DNA of 64,000 nt, taken from contig WFMF01000095.1 in NCBI GenBank assembly GCA_011033025.1, forward strand, positions 186,001-250,000, in the 5' to 3' direction. A model generated the notes under the pieces. It was not told where the DNA came from and did not search any database. It saw only the letters and a list, made by a program, of their open reading frames with translations. Positions 12,819 to 24,991 of this stretch are shown here, piece after piece (position 1 is the first letter of the stretch; each line of letters begins with the position of its first letter). Origin of the DNA: Beroe forskalii (taxonomy: Eukaryota; Ctenophora; Nuda; Beroida; Beroidae). A program made the position numbers and the translations under genes.

Positions 12819-13625
12819 CGTAGATACTAAAAGCAGGAACTAGCGAAACCACCCCGAAACAAGCCGAAACAAGCGGAACGACCCGAAACCACCCCGAACC
12901 AACCCAAAAACCTTCCGAAACAACAAGCCGAAACAAGGCGAAACGAGCCGAAACAACCCGAAACAGCCTCCGAAAACGCGAACAAGCGAATGTCCGAAAC
13001 AGCGACACCTGAAACAACCCGAAACAAGCAGTTTTGGCATTTTCCACTTGTTTCGGCTTGTTTCGGCTTGTTTCAGCTTGTTTCGGGGTTGTTTCGGGTT
13101 GTTCCAGTTTTTTAGTAAAATTTTGGCTTGATTCGGGGTTGTTTCGGGTTGTTTCGTGTTTTTGCTGCCATATCAAGCGAAACAAGGCGAAACAAGGCGA
13201 AACAAGCGAACCAACCCGAAACAAGGCGAATCAACCCGAAACAAACGGAAAATGCAAAACTGCTTGTTTCGGGTTGTTGGGGTTGCTTGTTGGTTGGTTG
13301 CTTTCTGGTTGATTCGCTTGTTTCGGGTTGATTCATTGTTTGGCTGATTTGCCTTGTTTCGGGTTGTTGTGGTTGATTCAACTTGTTTCGGGCCGAAACA
13401 AGGCGAAACAAGCCGAAACAAGGCGAAACAAGGCAAATCAACCCGAAACAAGCGAATCAACCCGAAACAAGCGAATCAACCCGAAATTTCGCCTTGTTTC
13501 GGCGAAACAAGTTGAATCAACCCACAACAACCCGAAACAAGGCAAATCAACCCGAAACAATCGGAATCAACACAGAAAAAAGCAAATCAACCCCAAAACA
13601 ACCCGAATCAACACGATAAACTGTG
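12819..13625. repeat. cgaaacaagc repeat cluster with internal hairpins
   Basis: Begins with the terminus cgtagatactaaaagcagga, then consists almost wholly of cgaaacaagc/gcttgtttcg words in blocks of alternating orientation. Single-strand folding would give several long hairpins. A shared inner segment (gcagttttggcattttcc near 13028, and its complement near 13246) marks a symmetry centre. The many 60-146-residue frames rich in ETSRNKPKQ or FRLVSACFG are products of the repeat. Confidence 0.9.
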
Positions 13626-16009
13626 AATTCAAGGAAAGCCCATGGTAAAAGTTTGTATAACTGTAGTACTGTATTAGTAGCTTGACTTCCATCCTCCAGC
13701 ATGTTGCAGAGTTGACACTGACATGGGCTATTTCACTTCTTGTGTGCAAGTAAGAATTTAAATTCCTCATGGATATGTCTAGTGTCCACACTCCACGGCC
13801 CCGCTCAAATATAGCATCCCCAATCAATACGTGTATCAATTTATAATACCTGGAGAGCGAATTTTGGGGCAGATTTTCTATTCTGGGCAATTACTTCACT
13901 GCGATATATCCATTATCCAATATCTATTCATTCTCGGGGACTTTTTTGAGAAATTTGCTCTTCTAGAAAGGAAATGTTGAAAGTTTGAGTATAAATCTTC
14001 AAAGAATTTTAAAACGAACGGAAAGTTCTTGTGGCAAAAAATGACTATCCAATGCAAGAGCGGGGTTTGGAGAAATAACAGCACTATTATATCACTATTA
14101 ACATGGATTGAACACTGAGTTCGACTTAAAATCGTAAATCAGGAACATGACATGTATTGATGACTTGTGGCAGCTTGAGCTACGAAGTACGAGCCCGACG
14201 GCCAAGTTCAAGCTCGTTACTGATATGTATCTTCATCAATCATAGGGCAGAGGCATCAGATTGTAAAATAAGTTGAAAGTGCAAAAATGGCTCAAGAAAG
14301 ATCCTCAGTGGCCGGGTAATTGCATATATGGTGGTTTTAATCTACAAGAGAAATAGGGAAATAGGTAGTAAAAACATAAGAATTTGTTTATTCTTGTAGA
14401 GAAAATCCTCCAAACTGGGGCTACAGCCTACGGCAAACTACTTAAGCTGTTACTTTCGACCAATGAAGACCCATAAACGTTAGAGCTAAGGCAGTCACAC
14501 AAGCTCCATAAAAGAGTAAAGGAGCAAAGGTGCTTTGAACTTTTGAAACCATGCATGGTAACACTTTTTTGACCCATAACGTTCTTAAAACAACGTTATG
14601 ATTGCATCACTTTACTTGGGCCCGAATGTGCAAATTCTGATCCATTAAAACAATCATAATGTAATTCACAACGAAACATCTGACATTTGTTTGAAATGAT
14701 AGAAGATTTTGCCGAGGGTAGCACCGCACACAAATAATAAGTCGCACACGAGCAATATGCCCCTGACACTGTCAGTGACAGTATAAATTCTTGCGCCTAT
14801 TGTTCGCGCGCGACGCGCATAACATGCCCGGGCAGGTTCAGCGGCAGTAAGGGAAATGTCGCAAATGTGTCATTGGTTGCGTGAGAATCCTTCATTTCGT
14901 TGCAGTACAGTAAGTTCATTGCTCATACGGCCCGTGCACTTATCTCCATCGCTTTCATGTAATTTGACCGTACGTTCATCTTATTCACCTCTATGTCTTT
15001 ATGTGAAAATGCAAGAACTCGAGAAGCATGATCTCTTAATTGGCATCTCTATGCCACGTAGCCCAGTAAATTCGCCCGGTAAACTTGAATGAATTGATAT
15101 CGAGTGGGACGATTTCCGAATTGATTCGAGTGTTGTCCGAATTGGAGTCGTGTCATTTTGAGACTAAAACACGGATGACGATGATACTGATAATACGAAC
15201 ATAAGTTTTAGTAAATGTCATAACTTTAAACACCAATTCATGAGTTATATAGTCAAACATGAATGATGACTGACCCGCAAATAATTTTCTCCATTACGAA
15301 TTGTGAGTTGCATTTCATTTTGTTGCAAATTAAGGGAATAACATGATTAATTAGGTATAATGATTAATGACGTTGCATTTAAAATGATCATTTTTACCAC
15401 GAATAAGGATATCATTAGTATCATTTTGTTGTCAGCTTGAGAAAGATCATAATTGTCATAATTTGATGACTGTTAGCAAAACAAGACTGTTAAGTACCGT
15501 GCCTTAATGAGTTAACGAGTGATAGGAACCTGAAAACATTCGACCTCTCGAGTGATTACGTTATTATGTAATTATCAGTCAGACACAGTTGATCAGTTAT
15601 CAAGAATAGGGTGGTGATGAATGGTGAAAAGAGATAACGTAGCCAGAGTATTTTATCTACATACTACAGTACGGAAGTGCTAATAAGGATCCGCAGTCAA
15701 CTCTAAATAGTTAGTTGGAAAGGGAAAATAGAAAATAGAGATCTGTAAGATCAGGATATGCATAATATACAAATATGTGCAGTGTACGCAGTGTTTCACA
15801 GTTGACAGGTAAAATGAGCCGAATGAGTTGGGATTGGAGTAATAAAGTTGCCTATCATGAAAAGGAGATACAATTATAAGTTCATAAGATTTGTGTATAC
15901 ACATCTCTAAGAGTGCCTAGGCCCTAGATAGCTAGATGACTAGAAGAACATATTTCTTGACAAACTGAATATCAATAAATATCCTATTAGTTATGTCCCA
16001 TAATTATAC
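13626..16009. other. Unannotated stretch
   Basis: About 2.4 kb without a recognisable gene, lying between two inverted cgaaacaagc clusters. It may be the interior of one large element (12819-16793), but no transposase, reverse transcriptase or other coding motif was seen. Confidence 0.45.
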
Positions 16010-16793
16010 GGGTTGATTCACCTTGACTCTGACACTTATTCCGGATTGATCATGGCCTGCTTCAGATCGATTCGGCTCGTTTCGATATTGATTCGGGTTG
16101 AATCGTTTGATTCGGTTGATTTACTCGAAACAAGCGAAACAAGCCGAAACAAGCCGAAACAAGCGAATCAACCCGAAACAAGCCGAAACAAGCGAATCAA
16201 CCCGAAACAAGCCGAAACAAGCGAATCAACCCGAAACAAGCCGAAACAAGCCGAAACAAGTGGAAAATGCAAAACTGCTTGTTTCGAGTTGATTCGCTTG
16301 TTTCGGGTTGTTTCGCTTTTTTCGGGTTGAGTCGCTTGTTTTGGGTTGATTCGGCTTGTTTCGGGGTGATTCGGCTTGTTTCGGGGTGATTCGGCTTGTT
16401 TCGGGTTGTTCCAGGTTTTAGTAAAAAAATTGGCTTGATTCGGGCTTGATTCGGGTTGTTTCGTGTTTTTTCTGTCGTATCCAAGCGAAACAAGGCGAAC
16501 CAACCTTGAAACAAGCGATCAACCTGAAACAAGCTGAAACAAGCCGAAACAAGCCGAAACAAGTGGAAAATACAAAACTGCTTGTTTCGGGTTGTTTCGG
16601 GTTGATTCGCTTGTTTCGGGTTGTTTCGTTTGTTTCGCTTGTTTCGGGTTGTTTCGGGTTGTTTCGGCTCGTTTCGCCTTGTTTCGGCTTGTTTCGGAAG
16701 GTTTTTGGGTTGGTTCGGGGTGGTTTCGGGTCGTTCCGCTTGTTTCGGCTTGTTTCGGGGTGGTTTCGCTAGTTCCTGCTTTTAGTATCTACG
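16010..16793. repeat. Inverted counterpart of the cgaaacaagc cluster
   Basis: Mirror of the 12819 cluster: blocks of cgaaacaagc and gcttgtttcg, two copies of tggaaaatncaaaactgctt (near 16262 and 16563), and a right end gttcctgcttttagtatctac that is the inverted complement of the left terminus at 12819. Together the clusters delimit a roughly 4-kb span with inverted ends. Confidence 0.88.
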
Positions 16794-18110
16794 TGTTTAT
16801 ATGGTTTTATGTTGTAGTAAATGTTCTAAGTTTTTCTTTTCATGTACATACAACATTCAGTTTCAATTGTTCTGCAGATTGCTCTCCCACTACATTATGA
16901 TAAATTTTCAATTATCTCATCACAAAGTCACGTGTCATGTCATGTGATATATCGCGTGATAATTGTGTGTCACATGATCAAGTCACATGATCAGTAGGGG
17001 GTGCAGTTGTCGGTCAGCGGTCATTTCTTTTTGAGATGTACTAGTATGTGAGTTGAAACCAAATTAAGAAATCCTTCGCTTTTCCAGGATCATGTTCTCT
17101 TCTCAAGAAGCAGAAAAGAGCTATAAAGAATTTATGTTTTTGATAAATCTGAAGATTATTTTTGCTTTGATTACGATTATTTGATTTTCGATCACGACGA
17201 GAACGAGATTTAAGCAGTGCCATGTGTTTGATTTTTATCCATCAAGATAAATCTAAAGGGCAAAGATGATTCATTTCTCATGATCTGCACTTGATAAATG
17301 GAGTATCTTGGAGAAGCGGAGATTTAGTGCTATTTTAATTGTGATACTGTGACCAAACTTACCTAAAACTCTTAAAATTGGAATAAAGTTAGGGTAAAAA
17401 TCTATTGAAAGGTAACTCCATTTGATCCAAACGTCTGGCTTCTGGGAGCTAGCGCTCCCATACCTAGCCATTAAGTTTCATTTTCGTTTGTGAAGACATT
17501 TCTCATTACATAGAACCTATCAAAATTAGTCTGGAATGACTGAATGAGGGTAAAAGTCTCCCAAAGTTTGGCTTCTGGCCTCTTGGGGATGTCCCCAGAC
17601 CTCCGCCATTGAACTTTGCTTTAGAGATACTTTTTGTGTGATAATGTGACAGAATGCCTTAATCTAGACGTAAAATAAGTCTGAAATGAGGCAAAAACTA
17701 CTGAGATGGCAATTAGATTTGATCCTAACGTCTGGCTTCTTGGGGCTGCCGCCCCAAAACCCCTGCTTTAAAATTTGATCTTTTTAGTTACTAGATTTTT
17801 TATACGTTACATTTCTATGCCAAATACCTAATTAGCATTTACTTTTAGACTGAAATGGGGGTAAAATATGCTATTGATAAATTGAGCTAAATAACATGTC
17901 TAAAATTTACTGGGAGGATTTGCAAGGCTGCTAAATGCTAATGAAATGAAAAACAAGGTAACGCTCTGACCACCCGAAACAAGCGGAACCAGGCGAACTC
18001 ACCCTAAGTTTGAGTTTTGAGTAGTTTCGGGGTGGTTTTGATGCTACTTCCGGTGGGTTTGGGTGGTTCTTGCTTCTAGTATCAACGGCTTGATTCGATC
18101 AGTTCCGGTT
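16794..18110. repeat. Diverged tandem units with small hairpins, then a repeat relic
   Basis: From about 17270 to 17780 three units of roughly 190 bp share acgtctggcttct. Each carries a short GC hairpin (gggagctagcgctccc, ggggatgtcccc, ttggggctgccgccccaa) and a catt-aanttt-type tail. From 17970 to 18110 there is a diverged end of the cgaaacaagc family, ending in gtagtatcaac. No gene seen. Confidence 0.65.
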
Positions 18111-18184
18111 TGTAGTATCAACAAACCAGAATTTATAAAGATTATTAACTGCAATCAAATTTGAGCTCTTCTATCACGAATAGA

Positions 18185-19385
18185 ATGAAATTGGTTCTGG
18201 TATATTTTGCAATCTTTGTTTCGGTTGCTATCTCTGACACTACTCTTTATCTAATAAATCTAGATTCAGGTAAATGATTAACATTATAGTAAAATTTAAG
18301 TTATGAGCATTCGTTTTTTATCACTGGTATTTTTTCATAGTCATAAGCAGAAAATTCTTATTATCTCATAGTATGCAGTAAAACAGTAATAGGAATAGAA
18401 TCAGAGTTGCATTGTAACACTTATCTAAGATCAGAAAAGGGGATCTTTGACCAATGGCGGATTACTCACTGAACAGAAACTTGTGTTATTATCTTGCCCT
18501 TTACATGTTTACATAGCTCCAATTAAACCGGTTGTTATCGATCCCAGGGCAAGCGTTGACGTATGACGGATCTGCTCTGAAGTTTGCGGACAAGACATTT
18601 GGAGACAAAACTCAACTTTGGAAGTAATTTATTCAATTTCCGATTCAAGATTTGTGTAGATGCATCTTGGTTTGATGAAAATACTCTTGATTTGAAAGTA
18701 AAAGTATTATAACTTTATAATTCATTGTGATCGTCCACCATGGGATCATGAAACACTGGCCCCGTCCTCTACTTTGCCTAGGATACTATCAATCTTTGGG
18801 GATATGAGATGAAATAGAAATAGTCAAATTACAAAAGTAAGGCAACGTTAGACCGAAATTTTTCACTGAAAGGTTCCCCCAGTGCAGGAGATGCGATATC
18901 GCACTATTCCATGTTTTTCAGTAACGGCACCTTGCTGACCTACTATTCCAGGTTTAACAGTAACGGCACCTTGCTGGCACTATTCCAGGTTTTACAGTAA
19001 CGGCACCTTGCTGGCACTATTCCAGGTTTAACAGTCACGGCACCTTGCTGGCACTATTCCAGGTTTAACAGTAACGGCACCTTGCTGGCACTATTCCAGG
19101 TTTAACAGTAACGGCACCTTGCTGGCACTATTCCAGGTTTTACAGTAACGGCACCTTGCTGGCACTATTCCAGGTTTAACAGTAACGGCACCTTGCTGGC
19201 ACTATTCCAGGTTTAACAGTAACGGCACCTTGCTGGTACTGTTCAATGACGAGTACTTGGGCAGTAACGGCCAGGATCAACTGGAGATGAGACAAACAGG
19301 GAACATCACCTGGTACTGGGAGGACATGAAGCTGTTCCTGGAGAGCCCCACTCAAACTCTCTGTGTGTCAAAAGCTGCTGACAAG
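18185..19385 (+). CDS. Secreted protein, possibly a beta-trefoil lectin (5' exons; 3' end unresolved)
   Basis: Exons: 18185-18269, 18548-18623 and 19211-19385. Phases fit at both junctions (1 then 2), which strongly supports the model. Residues 1-17 (MKLVLVYFAIFVSVAIS) are a signal peptide. The mature part contains INLDSGQALTYDG, FGDKTQLWKFNSNGTLL and QTLCVSKAADK. The pattern 'residue on display, Gly/Asp, QLW, n-G-L' recalls ricin-B-type beta-trefoil repeats; this is an analogy from memory. Exon 3 ends at AAG before GTACCT. The downstream 24-bp array keeps the frame open to a TGA at about 19604, so read-through is an alternative to splicing; a third subdomain is missing so far. Exon 3 has repeat arrays on both borders. 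Likely extracellular; ligand unknown. Confidence 0.65.
18895..19238. repeat. 37-bp array of a splice acceptor plus exon start
   Basis: Nine copies start at about 18904, 18943, 18980, 19017, 19054, 19091, 19128, 19165 and 19202. Each holds ctattccag, then gtttaacagtaacggcacct, the 3' splice site and first 20 or more bases of exon 3 of the trefoil-like gene. The last copy is the functional border (exon starts 19211). As 37 is not a multiple of three, use of another copy would shift frame. Confidence 0.93.
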
Positions 19386-19515
19386 GTACCTCCAAGTGTA
19401 ACTTACAGAGTACATTCTAGTGTAACTTACAGAGTACCTCCTAGTGTAACTTTCAGGTTACCTTCTAGTGTAACTTACAGGGTACCTTCTAATGTAACTT
19501 ACAGGGTGCCTTCTA
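19386..19515. repeat. 24-bp array starting at the exon 3 donor
   Basis: About five and a half copies of gtaccttctagtgtaactta plus cagg. The first copy begins exactly at the GT of the donor. Every unit contains an AG-GT-like junction (tacagggtacc, tttcaggttacc). The unit is 8 codons long, so reading through gives a repeated VPSSVTYR. Confidence 0.9.
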
Positions 19516-19918
19516 GTGCGACCTTTTACCCCAACTTTTTCCACCCTAGGGTACAAGTGCGACATTTAAACCCTGCTTTGATTCTGATCTGTACTGTAAT
19601 CTGAGAGGGATGAAAGGCGCGCTTCTGGCATAGACGGCAACTTTTTACCCCCATGTTTAATCACTTAGTTCCATTATTGAATTACAATTTACAAAATATA
19701 TATCACTTAAATGCCAAATTTCAAAAATGTTTTTCGACCAAATACTGAAATATTAACTAGCCTTCAATCAAACTGGCCCCACTTTCCCTATCCATCCCCC
19801 TGAAACGAAATTTAAAATTGCATTTGGTCCTTAACGGTCGGTTAAATAAGGTATACTGTATCCATACAAATTACAAATAGCTTTATTATAGAAACGCCGA
19901 AAATGATAATCAACGTAC

Positions 19919-20380
19919 TTCATCGGATATAAGTATCACGGACATTACATTCACACTGAACACTTCAGCGACTTCAGCGTGAATATTAATGTCTGTGAAA
20001 ATTTTCTCCGTGATACCAATGTCCGTGATTTTCAGGTCCGTGAAAGTTAAGTCAGGTATTTCTTCTTAAAATTCCTAGGGTAGAGACGCAAAATTTGTGA
20101 CTTCAACTCTTTAAATGCACAAATAATAAAATTTTAAAGGAAATTATACTTCTTTTTCATACTCAGTACCTGCAATGGAAATTTAACATATTAATGAGCG
20201 AAGAATTTTGAAAAAATCTTCAATTCAAGTATTCAAATGGTGGAAGAAAATGGGAAAAATTGACCCGATAATTTCGAACTTTTGTTGAAATTTAAAGTAG
20301 CTGGATCGAGCGTGAATTTTAATATCCGTGAAATCTTAGGTCCGTGAAACTAAAGTCCGTGATAATTATGTCCGATAAGG
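19919..20380. mobile_element. Small inverted-repeat element
   Basis: Left end cttcatcggatataagtatc plus acggacatta; right end tccgtgataattatgtccga plus taagg, the inverted complement with a few changes. Several ccgtgaa words lie inside in both orientations. No ORF. A related fragment (cggatttaattatcacggac) is at about 58074. Confidence 0.75.
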
Positions 20381-20596
20381 TAGTTTTTATTCAGTCATTC
20401 ATTCTTAAAAAAGCATAAGAGTGCGGAAAATGTATGCAAAATGCAGCTTAATCAAAATACACGAAAACAAATGAGTTTATTGCGTTTTACATCAGTTCTT
20501 CACAAAATCACAGCTCTTCATTTGCTGATCCATCGTTTTGTCCCTATCTTCCATTTCAGTTATTGGTAGGTAAGTACCTGTTTCAGACGTATTCAT

Positions 20597-21242
20597 TTAA
20601 TCGTTTTCATTTATACCGTCTTCACCATTCGCCATTGCTGGGTTGTTGATGATTGCCAGGTTAGCAGAGTTTGCCTCTTGAGTTGCCAGGTTCTTTGTCG
20701 CGCTTCTTTCAGTGGGATGTACTTTCTTTGTTCCCCTGCAATAGAGCAATGTTAGAATATCATAGTGGTGTTTCATGTTATAATATCATAGTGGTGTTTC
20801 ATGATGATAACTCAGTACTTCAGGGTGACGTAGTGAATGATTGTTGGGTACAAATAAGCATGATCAGGGTACGAAAATACTTTGCGCCTATTTGCTTGCA
20901 GCATCCTTATCTTACAATATGCCAAGAACTTACCGTCTTTTCCTGGTCTTGTTATCATTTGCTTTTACTGCAATGACATCTCCCGCTGCTTCCTGAAGGG
21001 ATTGATTTTAGGTCAGCGTCGTTCTTTCTCACCAGGGAAAATATCAGTCAGTAACCATTGTCACCCTCCCTTCGATTGTATTAATTATAGAATTATCGAT
21101 ATGATATGACTCTTACGTATACTCACCAAATTGGTCACTAATTCTTGTCTGCTTGATTTCTGGGTATGTGCTGTATTTTCTTCCAAACCTGCTGAATTGG
21201 GTTTCTCAATCGGAAAATCCATTCTCTTCATCTCAATATTCT
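20597..21242 (-). CDS. 3' exons of an unknown lysine-rich protein, cut by the sequence gap
   Basis: Minus-strand exons: 21127-21242 (may extend to the gap at 21258), 20934-20992 and 20597-20735. Donors are gtgagt and gtaagt; acceptors are cccttcag and ctattgcag. Phases fit at both junctions (0 then 2). The last exon ends INEND then TAA. The visible protein of about 102 residues is hydrophilic, with KTRKRRGTKKVHPTERS, and has no membrane segment or known domain. The basic run could be a nuclear signal; this is inference only. The 5' part lies in or beyond the N run. The gene converges on the trefoil-like gene. Confidence 0.7.
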
Positions 21243-21257
21243 CTGCAATTTTATTTG

Positions 21258-21357
21258 NNNNNNNNNNNNNNNNNNNNNNNNNNNNNNNNNNNNNNNNNNN
21301 NNNNNNNNNNNNNNNNNNNNNNNNNNNNNNNNNNNNNNNNNNNNNNNNNNNNNNNNN
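21258..21357. other. Assembly gap (100 N)
   Basis: A run of exactly 100 N, the usual placeholder for a scaffold join of unknown length. Sequence to the right is markedly more AT-rich and homopolymer-rich than to the left. Confidence 0.99.
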
Positions 21358-23589
21358 TTGGAAGTTTTTAAGAATGAATGTTTACATGAAAATGCTGACA
21401 ACTATTGGCAAGTTTCAAATCTTATATTAGACAAGATTGAAGGAGTTGGTTATCTAGAAAATAATCAAAGTTTAATAACTTTTGATGGAAAACAAATATA
21501 TTGCAAGAAAAGGTATTAACACCTATGTCAGACCAAGTACTATTATAGATTGAGTGTCTTTATAATTGTTTACCAGTAGTTTTTTTTGTAGTATTTATGT
21601 CTTAAAATCAAGTTTGTTATTTTTCACTGGTTTTGCTTATTTGGATTCTAACTATTAAAACTAATTATTTATTTCAGTCAATCAATTATTATTATACCAC
21701 TTTTAATTCAGCAGGGTCAATTAACTTATTATGTTCATCTTTATTTTATTTTCACAATTTTGATTTTTAGACTAAAATTTTAATGAAAACAAAGATTAAT
21801 GAAACAAAGATTACCTTATAGCTTACAAGAATTTTTTATTGAAAACACAGTAATAAATAAATCTGGTATGAATCTCAAATATCGTTTTCAATGGCACCTT
21901 TTAAACAGAAATTTCAAGAACTTCAAGAGTACAGATATAGTACAGATAGAGATATTTTACTGAAAGGACTCAGCCTTTGCAGATTAACTTAATAGCAAAA
22001 TTGTTGGTTTGCTAAGTTAATACAGGTTGAGATTAATCTGCAGTTAAATGATAGATGGTTGGAGTTTGGGAGGATATCAAGGAAAAAAAAAAAGGAAAAA
22101 ATTGAGTAGTTGTTTGGCTTCGGGGTGGGAAATTGATCTGAGATTTTATTTCAATCATCCCCCTAGTTTAGCCTGGGGTGTCTATATTTCGAAAGAGATG
22201 CCTTGTTGGCTTAAGTAAACCAACACCAGGAAAATCCCAGTTCAGTAAAAATTTTGATAGAAATTTTTGGGTACAATTTCACTGCAGCAAAGGATGCTTC
22301 CTCTGTCAGCAATCCACCCCTGGGGGGGGGACAGGGATGGAAAATTAAAAAAAAAAATTATGAGAATGGCACATGCAAATTAGTGAAGGTTTATTTTTTC
22401 AAAAATTTTAAGGGGGAAGGCAAAAAAGGGGACCAAGGAAGACGGGGCAAGGAAATAAAAAATTGGGGCTTTTTTTATGAAAAAGATGATTTTTTAAAAA
22501 TTTTGAGTTATTTTGTTTTTAATTTCAAATCATCGCCAGGAGTTGGGGAAAATTGTTGATTTCAAATTTAAAAAAAAGAGAAAATTTTGAAAGGGGGAAT
22601 TTTTTATTTTTGTTAAGGGGATTTATTCGGTAGATTGGTTTGTAAATAAGTTCAACATGAATTTTTATTATAACAAATGTTAATAATATGAAATATTTTA
22701 TTCCGAATTATCTATTCCAGAATTTTTTTTTCAAGAGAGACAAGGGATTCTTTCTTTGGTAAAGATCTGAATTTTTTGGAAAACCGGAATTACAATCATG
22801 TTTATTTTGATTCTAAATCAGTCAGGTCAGGTGGGCTAAAATTTTTTGGATGATGATTTCCCAAACAAATAACGGGACAAAAAGTTTTCTAGATATATCT
22901 AGTTGTTTTAACGGGGAGTTTAAATTAAGTCTTACAAAAATTTAAGGTTTTCATAGATTGGGAAAGGGGCTGGTATTTTAATGTTTTGGATTCCAAAACC
23001 TTAAGGATAGATATTTAAAGAAACCATGCTTTTTAAATAATGGTTTATATGTTCAAGATCAAAGGTTTTCATAAAGGTGTTTACATATGTTTTAGCTCTA
23101 GCAGTCAGGAGTGCATAATACTCAGGATAGTCAAATGAATAAGATTCTACTCAAATAGATACGTATTCAATTTGTAGATTGAACAAAGCTAGAAGCTTAG
23201 ATTCGATAGACACCTCCCAGCAGGATAATCCATAGGTAAGGTGTGGTGCTAGTCAGTGATTGCAGGATTTTGAGAAGTGTGAGGAGGGCTAAATTTCTTA
23301 ACACGCTTACGGGCACATAGTAGATACAAGATTTATTTTCAAGGTGTTCACAATTTGACCATCCCAATTCATTTATCAATTATTACACCCGAAATTCCGA
23401 CATTTTATCAACTTTCTGATCTTCTGATTGTGTAAAGATAGGTTAGGTCATATGTTACATGATAACTACACAGGATATAGGCGCCTACTGTGGTTAAGGC
23501 TAGGTCTAAAGTACATATAGCACATTTCACAAGGCATATGGAGTTGATTCATTTTCATGTATGTTGAAATTGATTTAAGGATCCTTATT
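21358..23589. other. AT-rich stretch with homopolymer-dense, probably low-accuracy sequence
   Basis: No gene recognised. Between about 22080 and 23000 runs of A, G, T and C of 4-12 bases are unusually dense (for example near 22085, 22321 and 22348). This suggests either a low-accuracy gap-filled read or highly decayed repeat. The 101-residue frame at 22254-22559 is a product of these runs. Confidence 0.5.
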
Positions 23590-24175
23590 AGCCAGCTTAT
23601 AAGGCATCATTTTGCTATTGCAGTAACAAATACATTTGTGTCATCTGCAAATATAAGAAATTCACCTTCATCTGAGTGGATTATGTCATTTATGTAGAGT
23701 AGAAATAATAAAGGACCAAGGACAGATCCTTGAGGTACACCAAAAGGGGACGGGGTCTGTTTCAGATTGACTTTACTCTCAAATTTAGTGATTCGTTGAC
23801 GTAGATAGATAACTAGTTATTAGTTTAAGGCAATTTCACGGATACCATAGTAACCAAGTTTGTGAACAAGTTTTCTGTGGCAAATTGTGTCGAATGCTTC
23901 GCTTAAGTCAAGGAATATCCCTATTTACGTTTTTTTAAGTTCAATTTGATCAGTTATGTATTTGACAGAGAAGTTAATAGCATGAGAAGTTGAGTGGTCT
24001 TTTTTCGAAATCCAAATTGTTTTTCATATAAAGTATATTTGGTTATAAGAAAGCTATAAATACGCCTTATAGAGAATTTTCTCAAATATTTTACTAAAGA
24101 TTGGAAGTGTTGAGATAGGTCTATAATTATCGAATTTTTGAGGGTCATCTTTTTTATAAACTGGACTGACTATCC
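23590..24175 (-). pseudogene. LINE reverse-transcriptase fragment
   Basis: Read on the minus strand, pieces of a non-LTR reverse transcriptase appear in the right order: QFGFRKKTTQ near 24000, FGVPQGSVLGPLLFLLYIND near 23720, and IFADDTNVF near 23645, the last carrying the catalytic Asp pair. Stops and frame changes separate them, so it is dead. The words are those of CR1/L2/Jockey-type elements. Confidence 0.85.
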
Positions 24176-24309
24176 CTGTTTAGCATGTTCATACCTTGTG
24201 AAGGTATGAAATAATAGTGAAGTATTAGAATGTGGAATTTTTATTCTATTTTGGACACCTTGGATATAAGGTGTGGAAACGAATGATGAAGTTTATTAGC
24301 TTATTATTA

Positions 24310-24700
24310 TTATGTAAGGGTAGCAATTAGCATGTTCCACAACTTAGGCCCAGCCTTTGAAAAACACCTATCACCATAACTAGTGAGCATCTTAGGTTCC
24401 TTTAATTGAACATTTGATCCCAAATTATTAGCATAATTCAAATCTGATGAAAGGTATTCTGGACCGATACTGTTCAAACACTTGTAAACTAATAAAAGTA
24501 TCTTGTATGTAATTGGTTGCTTTACGGGAAGCCAATGACGTTCATTTAGGGTTTTGCCTACATGATCATGTTTGTAGAGTCTAACAACACTCTTTGCAGC
24601 AGCATTCTGTATCCGCTGAAGCTCTGATAGTGTTTTCATTAATACCATAGAGCAAGACATTGCAGTAGTCGAGTTTGTAGGCAACAAGGCTATTGATTAT
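24310..24700 (-). pseudogene. LINE C-terminal fragment
   Basis: Minus-strand frame with LQRIQNAAAKSVVRLYK, HWLPVKQPITYKILLLVYKC and KAGPKLWN, the characteristic region after the reverse transcriptase in CR1/L2-type LINEs. It lies upstream (in element orientation) of the RT fragment at 23590-24175, the wrong order for one element, so it is a separate insertion. It ends about 290 bp before the PheRS start. Confidence 0.9.
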
Positions 24701-24991
24701 GATTAGCAAGATTGGGCAAGATTAGAAATTTAAAAAGATGTAACATTGGGGTAGTTTAAAACATTGTATTAATTAATGAGAATAGGAAAGAAATTGCTGT
24801 GACTTATATTTGGATTGTTTGAAAATGATTTGTATTGTTTGAAAATGATGCATTTGTTTTTTTGACAGATATATTGTAATTTAAATTGATGATTGCAGAT
24901 AAATTCTTTCCCAAAAATTTTTCTTTTTCTTTATAAATAAATACATAGATTCAGATCTACTAGTTTAAAGATTAAGAAATCAAATTTGAGG

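Noticed and set aside
12784..13648. Many 60-146-codon frames on both strands
   Set aside because: All are translations of the cgaaacaagc word in different phases.
23590..24700. A single minus-strand LINE covering both fragments
   Set aside because: The C-terminal piece lies upstream of the RT piece in element orientation, so they must be two insertions.
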